DNA from: Streptomyces benahoarensis
GTDB taxonomy: Bacteria; Actinomycetota; Actinomycetes; Streptomycetales; Streptomycetaceae
Length of the DNA stretch: 64,000 nucleotides
Direction of reading: 5' to 3'
NCBI RefSeq assembly: GCF_007280575.1
Contig: NZ_VKJP01000001.1
Location: 62,001-126,000 of the forward strand
Part shown: positions 48,331-57,128 of the stretch, in pieces
Layout: every line of letters starts with the position of its first letter
How positions within the stretch are numbered: the stretch's first letter is position 1
The notes under the pieces: generated by a model
Databases searched by the model: none
What the model saw: only the letters and a program-made list of their open reading frames with translations
What the model was told of the DNA's origin: nothing
Position numbers and translations under genes: made by a program

Positions 48331-49470
48331 ATGACCGCAGCGACAGGTCCCACCGTCGAGATCCTGCCCGGCGTCGACGCCATCCCCGCCGGGACATGGG
48401 ACGAGCTTGCCCCGCCGCACGACCCCATGTGGGGGCGGGAGGTGTTCGCGGCGATGGAACGCGGTGCCATCGGCCCGGACGGCTACGCCTACGCGGTGGT
48501 CCGTGAGGCGGGCCGCACGGTCGCGGTCCTGCCGCTGGCCGCCGTCCGCGGGCTGCGCCTGGACCAGGTCGTCGGGGAGCGGGAGCGTCAGCTGCTCGCT
48601 CCCGTACGGCGGCTGTGCCCTGGCCTGCTGCGCGTGCCGATGCTGTTCTGCGGCAACTTCCTGGGCCAGGGGCACGTCCTGAGCCGGGAACCGCTGCCGG
48701 GCCCGGTCGCCGCGCTGTTGGTACGTACGGTGCTCGACCATGCGCGGCGCCACCGGCTCGGCACCGTCGTCCTCAAGGACTTCGCCCCCGGCGAGCTGGC
48801 GACCCTGCGACCGGCACTGGAGGCGGCGGGCTTCTTCCAGGTGCCGAGCATGCCGGACACCGAACTGGCCCTGGGGTACGACTCGTTCGACGAGTATGTC
48901 GCCGCACTGCCCGCCAAGGCGCGCCGCAATGTCCGCAGCAAGCTGCGCAAGTTCCATGCCCGGGGCGACCTGCGGATCGAGGTGCTTTCCGACTTCGCCG
49001 ATCTGGTCCCCGCCATGCTGGGGCTGTACCGGCAGGTGATGGACCGGGCCGACCAGACGCTCGACGTCCTCGACGCGTCGTTCCTCCGGGCGCTCCACCG
49101 GCCCGGCGGCCCGGACCAGCGGCTGGTGGCCTGCTTCGAGGGGGACCGGCTCGTCGCGTATCTGCACTGTCTCTTCCGCGGCGAGGGCGCGATCGGGGCA
49201 CGTATCGGGCTCGACTACCGGCTGGCCCACGAGGCGCACCTCTACCACCACGTCCACTACGCGGCCATCGAGCTGGCGATCGGCCGCGGGTGCCGCCACA
49301 TCCGGTTCGCGCAGACCGCCTACGAGCCCAAACGGGAGCTGGGCTGCACGCTGGTCGAGCAGCGCTACGCCCTCACCCATGTACGCCCGCTGCCCCGCGC
49401 GGTACTGCGCCGGCTGCTTCCGCGCGCGCTCGAAACGGCGCTCGCCCGGACGCTCGCGCCCCGGTCATGA
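48331..49470 (+). CDS. FemAB/BioF2-like GNAT acyltransferase
   Basis: A 379-residue protein of the BioF2-like or peptidoglycan-bridge FemAB-like GNAT group: VPAKARRNVRSKL-type central segment (KARRNVRSKLRKFHARGDLR), LHCLFRGEGAIGARIGLDYR, and AYEPKRELGCTLVEQRYAL near the C terminus. Members transfer acyl or aminoacyl groups, often from a carrier or tRNA, to an amine. In this operon it may join an amine (from the aminotransferase) to an acyl group. Starts 4 nt after the preceding stop. Confidence 0.75.
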   Translation: MTAATGPTVEILPGVDAIPAGTWDELAPPHDPMWGREVFAAMERGAIGPDGYAYAVVREAGRTVAVLPLAAVRGLRLDQVVGERERQLLAPVRRLCPGLLRVPMLFCGNFLGQGHVLSREPLPGPVAALLVRTVLDHARRHRLGTVVLKDFAPGELATLRPALEAAGFFQVPSMPDTELALGYDSFDEYVAALPAKARRNVRSKLRKFHARGDLRIEVLSDFADLVPAMLGLYRQVMDRADQTLDVLDASFLRALHRPGGPDQRLVACFEGDRLVAYLHCLFRGEGAIGARIGLDYRLAHEAHLYHHVHYAAIELAIGRGCRHIRFAQTAYEPKRELGCTLVEQRYALTHVRPLPRAVLRRLLPRALETALARTLAPRS

Positions 49471-49513
49471 GCACGCCGCCGCATCCGCAATTCCCTCTCA
49501 CGGAAAGGCCGTC

Positions 49514-49960
49514 ATGCCCCGCGTCGAAGTAGAGCTTCATATCGCCGCCCCGCCGGACCGGAGCTGGGCCGCCGTCGTCGACGTCGAGAGCTACCCCGCC
49601 TGCATGGAGAACGTCCGGTCCCTCACGGTCGTCGAACAGAACGGCCCGCGGGAGCGGACCACCGCCTGGTCCGTCCATCTCAAGGGGTCGGTCCTCGAAT
49701 GGACCGAGGCGGAGCGGATCGACGAGGAGGCCCGCCGCTTCGACTTCCACCAGGTCAGCGGCGACCTCGCACACTTCGTCGGCCACTGGGCCATCCGCCC
49801 GGCCGACGACGGCGGCAGCCTGGTGTCCCTGCATGTCGAGTTCGACATCGGTATCCCGCTGCTCTCCGAAATGCTGAACCCCGTCGCCGCCACCGCGCTG
49901 CGCGAGAACGCCGAGCAGATGCTCACCGCGCTGGAGCGCCGCCTGACCGGCTCCGTCTGA
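49514..49960 (+). CDS. SRPBCC family protein (polyketide cyclase/aromatase-like)
   Basis: A 148-residue START/Bet v1-like protein: VELHIAAPPDRSWAAVVDVE, SYPACMENVRSLTVVEQNG, FHQVSGDLAHFVGHWAIRP and the long C-terminal helix NPVAATALRENAEQMLTALE. This is the small monodomain type seen as aromatase/cyclase in polyketide pathways and in lipid-binding proteins. In the operon it could cyclise or hold a hydrophobic intermediate. GAAAGG before the ATG. Confidence 0.82.
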   Translation: MPRVEVELHIAAPPDRSWAAVVDVESYPACMENVRSLTVVEQNGPRERTTAWSVHLKGSVLEWTEAERIDEEARRFDFHQVSGDLAHFVGHWAIRPADDGGSLVSLHVEFDIGIPLLSEMLNPVAATALRENAEQMLTALERRLTGSV

Positions 49961-50001
49961 CCGGCACCGCCCCTCGCCCATCCCTGTCCAGGAGGCCGCA
50001 C

Positions 50002-51249
50002 ATGACCGACCCGTCCCAGGCCGCCGCGGTGTTCGAGCGGTTGCGCCGCCACCAGTCGCCCAAGCTCGCCCTGACCGGCAAGTTCGCCGGACGGGGCGCC
50101 GTGGAGGCCGCCGCGTCGGGCTCGCGGGTCACCCTCTCCGACGGCCGTTCGGCCCTGGACTTCGGCTCGTACGCGGTCACCCTGCTCGGCCACCGCCACC
50201 CCGGCGTCGCCGCCGCCGTGCAGCGGCAGCTGGAGGTGATGCCGACCTCCACCCGGAGCCTGGCCAACCCCGTCAGCGCCGAGGCGGCCGCCGTCCTCGC
50301 CGACTATCTGGGCGGCACCCTGCCCAAGGTCCACCTCGGGCTCAACGGGTCCGACGCCGTGGAGATCGCGGTCAAGCTCGCCCGCCTCGCCTCCGACCGG
50401 GACCGGGTACTGGCGGTGCGCGGCGGCTTCCACGGCAAGACGATCGGCGCGCTGGCGCTCACCCACAGCCCCCTGTTCCGTAAGGGACTGCGCGGCTGCA
50501 CCACGGACGTCGTCCACCTCGACCCCGACGACGCCGACGCGGTCCGCAGGGAATGTGCCCGGGGCCCGGTCGCCGCACTGGTCTTCGAGCCCGTCCAGGG
50601 GGAGAACGGCGCCGTACCGCTCTCCCCCGAGGTGCTGCGGCGGTGGGCGCGGGACGCGCACGCGCAGGGTTCCTTCGTGATCGCCGACGAGATCCAGTGC
50701 GGCCTGCGGCGCTGCGGTGAACGTTCGGTCGCCCTCGCCGAAGGGCTGCCCGTCGACGCGGTGCTCGTCGGCAAGCCGCTCGGCGGCGGCATCGTGCCGC
50801 TGTCCGCGATGGTGTGCTCAAAGGAGCTGTACGCGCCCCTGGCGGCCGACCCGTTCCTGCATTCGGCGACCTTCGGCGGGCACCCGCTCAGCTGCGCCGC
50901 CCTGCCCGCCGCGCTGACGGCCGTGGAGGAGCTGACCGGCCACGGCCGTCAGCTGACCGACCGGCTGGCCGCCGGTCTGCGCGCCCTCCACACGCGCCAC
51001 GGGCAGGTCATGAGCGGTTTCCACGGCCGGGGCCTGCTGTGGGGCATCGACTTCACCGCGCCGGGGGCCGCCGGGGAGGTCGTCGTCGGCCTGGCCGACG
51101 CCGGGCTGCTCGTCTCGCCCTGTCTGAGCCGCCCCACGACCGTACGGCTGCTGCCCCCGCTGACCACCACGGCCGCCGAGCTGGACGAGGCCCTGGACAT
51201 CCTCGACGCCGCCCTCGACGGCGCGGGCCGCGCCCTCACCGCCGACTGA
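50002..51249 (+). CDS. Class III PLP aminotransferase
   Basis: A 415-residue fold-type I aminotransferase of the ornithine/GABA group: NGSDAVEIAVKLARLASDRD, GGFHGKTIGALALTHSPLFR, EPVQGENGAVPLSPEVLRRW, IADEIQCGLRRCGERS, PLP lysine K258 in VGKPLGGGIVPLS, and FGGHPLSCAA. AGGAGG precedes the ATG. Together with the thioester-reductase-like SDR at the end of the operon it would allow acyl-ACP to aldehyde to amine conversion, as in some fatty amine pathways. Donor and acceptor are not known. Confidence 0.9.
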   Translation: MTDPSQAAAVFERLRRHQSPKLALTGKFAGRGAVEAAASGSRVTLSDGRSALDFGSYAVTLLGHRHPGVAAAVQRQLEVMPTSTRSLANPVSAEAAAVLADYLGGTLPKVHLGLNGSDAVEIAVKLARLASDRDRVLAVRGGFHGKTIGALALTHSPLFRKGLRGCTTDVVHLDPDDADAVRRECARGPVAALVFEPVQGENGAVPLSPEVLRRWARDAHAQGSFVIADEIQCGLRRCGERSVALAEGLPVDAVLVGKPLGGGIVPLSAMVCSKELYAPLAADPFLHSATFGGHPLSCAALPAALTAVEELTGHGRQLTDRLAAGLRALHTRHGQVMSGFHGRGLLWGIDFTAPGAAGEVVVGLADAGLLVSPCLSRPTTVRLLPPLTTTAAELDEALDILDAALDGAGRALTAD

Positions 51250-51269
51250 CCCCGACCCAGGAGAACGAC

Positions 51270-51548
51270 GTGACCGACCCCGCAGCCCCCCAGGCCCCCG
51301 CCACCGGACCGGCGCTGGCCGACATCGTCCGCGCGACCATCGCCGACGTTCTGGGCACCACGCCCGACGACATCTCCGACAGCACCGACCTGGAAGCCGA
51401 CCACGGCGTCGACAGCCTGGAGCTGATGGCCATCGGCGCCCAGCTCGAACGCGCCCTCGGGGTGCAGATCTCGCCCGAGGACCTGATGCGCGCCGAGAAC
51501 GTCGGCCACGCCATCGCCCTCCTGACCGAGCGGAAGGCCGCCCGGTGA
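51270..51548 (+). CDS. Acyl carrier protein
   Basis: A 92-residue ACP: helix LADIVRATIADVLG, phosphopantetheine site Ser49 in DHGVDSLELMAIGAQ, and EDLMRAENVGHAIALL. GTG start with AGGAG upstream, overlapping the KS start by GTGA. It is the carrier for this operon and pairs directly with the downstream ketosynthase. Confidence 0.93.
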   Translation: MTDPAAPQAPATGPALADIVRATIADVLGTTPDDISDSTDLEADHGVDSLELMAIGAQLERALGVQISPEDLMRAENVGHAIALLTERKAAR

Positions 51549-52795
51549 CGTCTCCCCCGCCCGCAGCGGACCGCCCCCGCGTCGTCGTGACCGGCATCGG
51601 TGTCAAGACTCCGGCCGGGAACACCCTCGACGAGGTGGTCGCCGCCGTCATGTCGGCCGAGTCCACCGCCGCCGCCCTCGTCGACGAACTGGTCGACCGG
51701 CAGGCGCCGGTGCGCTTCGCCTGCCGAGTGCCGGACTTCGACCTGGAGCCCTACCTCACCCGCCGCGAACTCCGGCAGGTCGACCGGCCCACCACACTGG
51801 CCCTGTGCGCCGCCGTCGACGCCGTGCGCGACGCGGGACTGCCGCCGATACCCCCGGACCGCGTCGGCGTCCACCTCGGCACCGGCATCGGCGGGCTGCC
51901 GTCCATGGAGGCCACCGCCCTCGACCACGGCGCCGATCCCATGGGCATGCCCGTGCACACCGTTCCCCGGACCATGGCCAACTCGGCGGCCGCCCGCATC
52001 GCGATGCGCCACGGCTTCCTGGGCTCGTGCCTCACCCACACCACGGCGTGCGCCAGCGGCACCAACGCCATCGGGGAGGCGCTGCGCAGGATCCAGCACG
52101 GTGAGCTGGACGCGGCGGTGACCGGCGGCTTCGACGCGGCGATCACCACCATCATGCTCAGCGGCTTCGCCCGGATGCGGGCCCTGTCCCTCCGCAACGA
52201 CGACCCCGGCCGGGCCAGCCGCCCCTTCGATGCGGACCGCGACGGCTTCGTCATGGGCGAGGGCGCCGCCCTCCTCGTCCTGGAGCGGCGCGACGCCGCA
52301 CTCGCCCGCGGCGCACGGATCCACGGGGAGGTGGCCGGGTACGCGACCAACTCCGACGCGTTCCACATAGCCGCGCCCCATCCGGAGGGCGCCGCTGCCG
52401 CCGCCTGTATGGCCCGCGCGATCGCCGATGCCGGGCTGCGTCCCGCCGCCATCGGGCAGGTCAACGCGCACGGCACCGCCACCCGGCTCAACGACCGTGC
52501 GGAAGCCACCGCCCTTCACCGCTGCTTCGCCGGTCAGGCACCGCCGGTGACCTCGATCAAGGGCGTCACCGGCCATCTCATCGGCGGTTCCGGGGCGTTG
52601 GAGGCCGCGGTCGCCCTGGTCTGCGCCGGGCGCCGCACCGTGCCGCCCGTCGCCAACCTCACCACCTGCGCCGAGGCCGACCGCATCGATGTGGTCGCCG
52701 GTGCGCCGCGGCAGGTGGCCCTCGCCCCCGTGCTGTCCAACTCCTTCGGCTTCGGCGGGCAGAACGCCTGCCTCGTGCTGACCCCCGGGAACTGA
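51545..52795 (+). CDS. Beta-ketoacyl-ACP synthase (FabF-type KS)
   Basis: A 416-residue decarboxylating ketosynthase with a full C-H-H triad: C169 in TTACASGTNAIGE, H309 in NAHGTAT, H344 in GHLIGGSG. It is a catalytically complete FabF-like KS without a partner chain-length factor, acyltransferase or ketoreductase in the operon, so malonyl-CoA:ACP transfer must come from primary metabolism. A few condensations on the dedicated ACP are likely. Confidence 0.93.
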   Translation: MTSPPPAADRPRVVVTGIGVKTPAGNTLDEVVAAVMSAESTAAALVDELVDRQAPVRFACRVPDFDLEPYLTRRELRQVDRPTTLALCAAVDAVRDAGLPPIPPDRVGVHLGTGIGGLPSMEATALDHGADPMGMPVHTVPRTMANSAAARIAMRHGFLGSCLTHTTACASGTNAIGEALRRIQHGELDAAVTGGFDAAITTIMLSGFARMRALSLRNDDPGRASRPFDADRDGFVMGEGAALLVLERRDAALARGARIHGEVAGYATNSDAFHIAAPHPEGAAAAACMARAIADAGLRPAAIGQVNAHGTATRLNDRAEATALHRCFAGQAPPVTSIKGVTGHLIGGSGALEAAVALVCAGRRTVPPVANLTTCAEADRIDVVAGAPRQVALAPVLSNSFGFGGQNACLVLTPGN

Positions 52796-52826
52796 CCCAC
52801 CCGCCTCCTCGCCAAGGAGATCTGTC

Positions 52827-53855
52827 ATGCGCATCCTGCTCACCGGGGCGACCGGCATCGTCGGCACCGAAGTCACCGCCCGCCTGCGCACCATCGCACC
52901 CCGCGGCACCGACCTCGTCCGGGTCGCACGTCGCCACGCACCGAACCCCCTGGTCCGCTGGGACATCGGCGCCGCACCGGTGCCGACGGACCTTTCCGGC
53001 CCCTGGGACGTCATCGTGCACACCGCCGCCTCGACGCGCTGGACCCTGTCCCGTGCCGAGGCCGCCGACGCCAACATCCGCCCCCTGCGCGCCGTCCTGA
53101 GCCTGGCCGGGCCCGACACCCATGTCGTCCATGTCTCCACCGCCTACGTCGGGGGCATACGCACCCCCGAGGATCTGCGCGGCCCGGAGTTCGAGGGCTA
53201 CCGCAACGGCTACGAGTGGTCCAAGGCCGTCTGCGAGGAGATCGTCACCACCGAGCATCCCGGGCCCGTCACCGTGATCCGCCCGCCGCTGATCATGGGC
53301 AGCCGGGCCGACGGCCGGATCTCCCGCTTCTCCGGGCCCTACACCCTCTTCCCGGCCCTGGTCTCCGGCCTCGCCGCCGTCGTCGTCGGCGACCCGGACG
53401 GCTACGCCGAGATCAGCCCGCTCGACGAGGTCGCCGACGCGATCGTGGCGGCGGCCCTGGGCCCCGTACCGGCCGCCCCGCACACCGAAACCCTCGCCGC
53501 CGGTGCGGCCAGCCTGCGCCTGAGCGCCCTCGTCCGGATCAGCTGCGACACCCTCAACGCCTTCCGGGCCGCCCACGGCGCCGGTCCCATCGCCGTCCCC
53601 CCGACGGTCTCCACCGACAGCTGGAACCGCTTCTTCCTGCCACTGGCGCGGCAATGGCTCTCGCCGGTGCAGCAGCAGGCCGTCAACCTGCTCGCCATGT
53701 TCCAGAGCTACACCAGCATGGCCGAGCCCTTCGCGCCCACCCGGCCCGTGCGCGACCCGGGCGAGGTGATGGCCTCGTCCGTACACCACTGGGCCCGCAG
53801 CAGGCCCCGGCAGGCGCTGGCCGACCCCCGCCCGTGGACGCTCGTCGGGGCGTAA
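52827..53855 (+). CDS. SDR / thioester-reductase-like NAD(P)-binding protein
   Basis: A 342-residue extended SDR: RILLTGATGIVGTEVTARLR (cofactor binding), VIVHTAASTRWTLSRAEAAD, HVSTAYVGGIR with the active-site Ser-Tyr area, Y-x3-K as YEWSKAVC, and VIRPPLIMGSRADG. This pattern is that of the NAD-binding_4 (male sterility or carboxylic/thioester reductase) group, which releases carrier-bound acyl chains as aldehyde or alcohol. It ends the operon, 32 nt after the KS. A sterol/dihydroflavonol reductase-like role is the alternative. Confidence 0.82.
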   Translation: MRILLTGATGIVGTEVTARLRTIAPRGTDLVRVARRHAPNPLVRWDIGAAPVPTDLSGPWDVIVHTAASTRWTLSRAEAADANIRPLRAVLSLAGPDTHVVHVSTAYVGGIRTPEDLRGPEFEGYRNGYEWSKAVCEEIVTTEHPGPVTVIRPPLIMGSRADGRISRFSGPYTLFPALVSGLAAVVVGDPDGYAEISPLDEVADAIVAAALGPVPAAPHTETLAAGAASLRLSALVRISCDTLNAFRAAHGAGPIAVPPTVSTDSWNRFFLPLARQWLSPVQQQAVNLLAMFQSYTSMAEPFAPTRPVRDPGEVMASSVHHWARSRPRQALADPRPWTLVGA

Positions 53856-54016
53856 GGCCGGGCGTGGCCCGGGCGCTCTGTGGCCGGTTCCCCCCTTTTG
53901 CCGCTCGGGTGGTCCGCTCGCAGTATGGCGGGAGGGAGGGTGTGCCCTCCCGTGCCGGGGGCGAGCCGCGGCGGTGGCCGTCGCTCGTCCGGCCCGTCCA
54001 CCCGAAGGGACATACC

Positions 54017-54844
54017 ATGCCTGTCTGCACGACGCGCGACGGAGTCGACATCTTCTACAAGGACTGGGGGCAGGGCCGCCCGGTTGTCTTCCTCCACGGC
54101 TGGCCGCTCAACGGCGACGCCTGGCAGGACCAGCTCAAGGCGGTGGCCGACGCCGGTTTCCGGGGCATCGCCCACGACCGGCGGGGCCACGGACGCTCCG
54201 CCCCGGTGTGGGACGGCTACGACTTCGACACCTTCGCCGATGACCTCAACGACCTGATCACCGGGCTCGACCTGCGCGATGTCACGCTGGTCGGGCATTC
54301 GATGGGCGGCGGCGAACTCGCCCGCTACATCGGCCGTCACGGCACCGGCCGGATCCGGTCCGCGGTGCTGCTGTCGGCGATCCCGCCGCTGATGCTCCAG
54401 GGGCCCGCGAACCCCGAGGGCGTCCCGCAGAGCGTGTTCGACGGCATCAAGGACGGCATCCTCCACGAGCGCTCGCAGTTCTGGCAGTCCACCGCCGTCG
54501 GCTTCTTCTCCGCGAACCGCCAGGGCACCCAGGTCACCAAGGGCAACCTGGACGCGTTCTGGTACATGGCGATGCAGGCGACCATCGAGGGCGGTGTGGC
54601 CTGCGTGGACGCCTTCGCGGCCACCGACTTCCACGAGGACCTCAAGAAGTTCGACGTCCCCACGCTCGTGGTGCACGGCGACGACGACCAGGTGGTGCCC
54701 CTCGACGCGACCGGCCGCAAGACGGCCCAGCTCGTCCCGGGCGCCACGCTCAAGGTCTACGAGGGCGGCTCCCACGGCATCGCGCTCGTGCCCGGGGACA
54801 AGGAGAAGTTCACCGGGGATCTGCTGGACTTCCTGGCCGGGTGA
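54017..54844 (+). CDS. Alpha/beta hydrolase, non-heme haloperoxidase/perhydrolase-like
   Basis: A 275-residue alpha/beta hydrolase: oxyanion HGWPLNGDAWQ, nucleophile S95 in LVGHSMGGGELARY, Asp in VVHGDDDQVVP, His in GGSHGIALVP. Closest to the cofactor-free haloperoxidases/esterases. It lies 161 nt after the SDR, beyond the eight-gene operon's tight spacing, so it may be a separate housekeeping gene. Its ATG has GAAGGGA upstream. Confidence 0.92.
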   Translation: MPVCTTRDGVDIFYKDWGQGRPVVFLHGWPLNGDAWQDQLKAVADAGFRGIAHDRRGHGRSAPVWDGYDFDTFADDLNDLITGLDLRDVTLVGHSMGGGELARYIGRHGTGRIRSAVLLSAIPPLMLQGPANPEGVPQSVFDGIKDGILHERSQFWQSTAVGFFSANRQGTQVTKGNLDAFWYMAMQATIEGGVACVDAFAATDFHEDLKKFDVPTLVVHGDDDQVVPLDATGRKTAQLVPGATLKVYEGGSHGIALVPGDKEKFTGDLLDFLAG

Positions 54845-54887
54845 ACGGTCCCGGGCGTGCGCCCTCGCGCGACCTCGCCGGGTTCCG

Positions 54888-55235
54888 GTGCCCGAGCCGC
54901 CGCCGGAGCCGGGCGAGGAGCCGAACTGCCAGACCTACGCCGAGGACCAGCCCTGGCACCACCACGACAACGGCTCCCTGAGTACCATCGGCCGGTGCCT
55001 GGACATCGAGGGCAACGGCACGGCCGACGGCACCCCGGTCCAGCTGTGGGAGTGCAACGGCGTCGGCGGGCAGGTCTGGCGGCAGCACGCCGACGGTGCG
55101 CTGGTCAACCCGCGCTCCGGCCGCTGCCTGGAGGCCCCCGGCGGCGCCACGGCCAACGGCACCCGCCTGCGGATCGCGGACTGCGACGGCTCCACGGCGC
55201 AGAAGTTCAGGCTGAACCTGCCGAAGTCCGGCTGA
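54888..55235 (+). pseudogene. Ricin-type lectin domain remnant
   Basis: The frame encodes the C-terminal part of a ricin B-type carbohydrate-binding domain: GRCLDIEGNGTADGTPVQLW, ECNGVGGQVWRQHADGALVN, GRCLEAPGGATANGTRLRIA and ADCDGSTAQKFRLN. There is no signal peptide, catalytic domain or good start; the GTG at 54888 follows the hydrolase directly. It looks like the 3' end of a secreted glycosidase left by a deletion. The next 260 nt are noncoding and relatively AT-rich. Confidence 0.75.
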
Positions 55236-55495
55236 CGGAGGGTTTCGCCGCCTCCCGTTCGGGCGACGCGCGACCCACACAGGAATTTGCCCCTGCACCA
55301 ACCTCCACAAGTACAGCCAGCCGACCCATTCCGCCAAGAAATCAGCTTTCGCAACTTTCCCAACATTTACGACAGCTACGGCAATAACACCCCGGCCACC
55401 CTGCGCCTTCGGTCGATGCACAGAAAGTGATACGGTCCTTCGACGGCGGCCAACTCGCTTCTCGTTGGCATGCGTTCAAGGGGCAGTGATTAAGC

Positions 55496-55798
55496 GTGAC
55501 TATCAACGGCGACGGCTTCAGCGCCGAACCGGAAGAGCTCAGGGGCGGCGCTTCGGACATCCTGAAATGCCTGAAGCCGGCAGAAGACGTCGACTTCGAG
55601 GCGATGTTCAAGGGTTTTGACGGTTCCGAGCAGAGCGACGTGGTCCTCTCCGGGAAGTTCCAAAAATTCTGCAGCACTTGGACCGCGGCCTACCTGAGCC
55701 TCGGCGACCGTTCGGTCGACGCTGCGGGACATCTCAAGACCACGGCCCGCAACTACGAGCAGGCCGATGCCTATGCGAACGGGCGCCTGCACTCGTAG
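55496..55798 (+). CDS. WXG100/type VII-secretion-like small protein
   Basis: A 100-residue helical protein. It has the size and two-helix look of type VII (ESX) substrates or chaperones of the DUF6507/WXG100 group: EELRGGASDILKCLKPAEDV, FQKFCSTWTAAYLSLGDRSV with Trp in the turn area, and AAGHLKTTARNYEQADAYAN. No signal peptide. GTG start. It precedes the larger putative T7SS-exported protein by 48 nt, so it is probably its partner. Confidence 0.7.
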   Translation: MTINGDGFSAEPEELRGGASDILKCLKPAEDVDFEAMFKGFDGSEQSDVVLSGKFQKFCSTWTAAYLSLGDRSVDAAGHLKTTARNYEQADAYANGRLHS

Positions 55799-55846
55799 GA
55801 CACGGCACAAAAGGACAAGAACAATGGGCGGGAAACGGGGATAGGC

Positions 55847-57088
55847 GTGGCGGCGGAACTGGGGGAAACCAAGGACCCCAAGGAACTCATTCCTGGCAAC
55901 ACAGGGGACCTGGAAAGCGTCGCAGACTCACTGAGAAAAGCGTCGGGGAAATTCGAGGACACCGGCACCCGCCTGGGCGGTGTACGTATTTCTGGCTGGT
56001 CCGGCAAGGCCAGCGATCAGTTCTGGGAGAAATTCTCGGGCGAGAAGAAGAACTGGCTCTACGCCGCCGATGCCATGTCCGATGCGGCCTCGGCGGTGAG
56101 CAAGTACGCCTCAGCGCTCAGCGGAGCGCAGCAGCAGGCGGCGGAAGCAATCGACCTCTGGGAGAGCGGCGACGAAACCCAGGCCCGAACCGTCCTGAAC
56201 GCCGCTCGGCAATCCCTCAAGGAAGAGGCCGGTACGGCAGGGAAGAAGCTGGCCGATCTGGCCGGCGGTGCCTCCAACGCGCCGGACTGGCTGACCAAGG
56301 CCGGGGGAGTCGCCGAGCAGCAAAAGGAATCGGGAAAAGGCAGCCAGACCTTCTGGGAGAAGGAAGGCAAGTCGCCGACCGATCCCAGCAGAAGGTGGAG
56401 CAGGAACAGGCCCTTCGGCACCACAAGCCCTGAGGAACCCGGCGGCAAGAAGCCCGGGCCGGAGGTCAAGCTGTGGGAGCGGAAGGGCGAAGCGAGTGTC
56501 TGGGGCTCCGAGGCCGAGGGTGAGAAGCAGGTCGGGGACGGAAAGCTCAGCGGAAAAGCCGGACTCAAGCTCCTCGGGGCCGAGGGAACCGTAGGGGCGT
56601 CCTACAAGGACGGCAATCTCGAAGCGAAAGTCGGTGGGACCGCCTACCTCGCCAAAGCATCCGCCGAAGGCGGCTACGAGAACGGCGCCTTCGAGGCCAA
56701 GGGAGATGCCTCGGCTTTCGCCGGACTGGACGCATCGGCGACGGCGGCCGTGGGCAAGGAGGGCGCACACCTGGGCGCCGAGGCTTTCGCGGGCGCCAAA
56801 GCGACAGCGAGCGGGCATGCGGACGTCGGCGGTATCGGGGCGGGTGCCACCGCCGAAGGATGGGCCGGGGCCGGCGCCGAGGCCCACGTCGATGCCGGGA
56901 TGAAGGACGGCAAGTTCGTCATCGGCGGCTCGGTGGGCGTCGGACTCGGACTCGGCGGCAAGGTCGGCGCGCAGATCGAGATCGACCCGCACAAGGTCGT
57001 TGACACGGTCAGCGATGCCGCGGACGCGATCGGCGACGGCCTCGACGCGGTGGGCGACGGTCTGAAATCGCTCAATCCCTTCGGCTGA
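55847..57088 (+). CDS. Putative type VII-secreted protein with Gly/Ala-rich repeat region
   Basis: A 413-residue protein. Residues 1 to about 160 are helical with a WSGKASDQFWEKFSGEKKNW motif and AADAMSDAASAVSKYASALS, matching N-terminal domains of putative T7SS-secreted proteins. Residues about 165-210 are a Pro/Glu/Lys linker. Residues about 210-385 are strongly Gly/Ala-rich with alternating small/charged residues (GGYENGAFEAKGDASAFAGL; GATAEGWAGAGAEAHVDAGM; GVGLGLGGKVGAQIEIDPHK), predicted beta-rich. No known toxin motif is seen. It may be a pore- or adhesin-like exported effector or a toxin-domain-less member of the polymorphic toxin group. Confidence 0.75.
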   Translation: MAAELGETKDPKELIPGNTGDLESVADSLRKASGKFEDTGTRLGGVRISGWSGKASDQFWEKFSGEKKNWLYAADAMSDAASAVSKYASALSGAQQQAAEAIDLWESGDETQARTVLNAARQSLKEEAGTAGKKLADLAGGASNAPDWLTKAGGVAEQQKESGKGSQTFWEKEGKSPTDPSRRWSRNRPFGTTSPEEPGGKKPGPEVKLWERKGEASVWGSEAEGEKQVGDGKLSGKAGLKLLGAEGTVGASYKDGNLEAKVGGTAYLAKASAEGGYENGAFEAKGDASAFAGLDASATAAVGKEGAHLGAEAFAGAKATASGHADVGGIGAGATAEGWAGAGAEAHVDAGMKDGKFVIGGSVGVGLGLGGKVGAQIEIDPHKVVDTVSDAADAIGDGLDAVGDGLKSLNPFG

Positions 57089-57128
57089 CAGTAGCCTCGG
57101 TTCCATACATCAGGGAGTTGATTTCACC

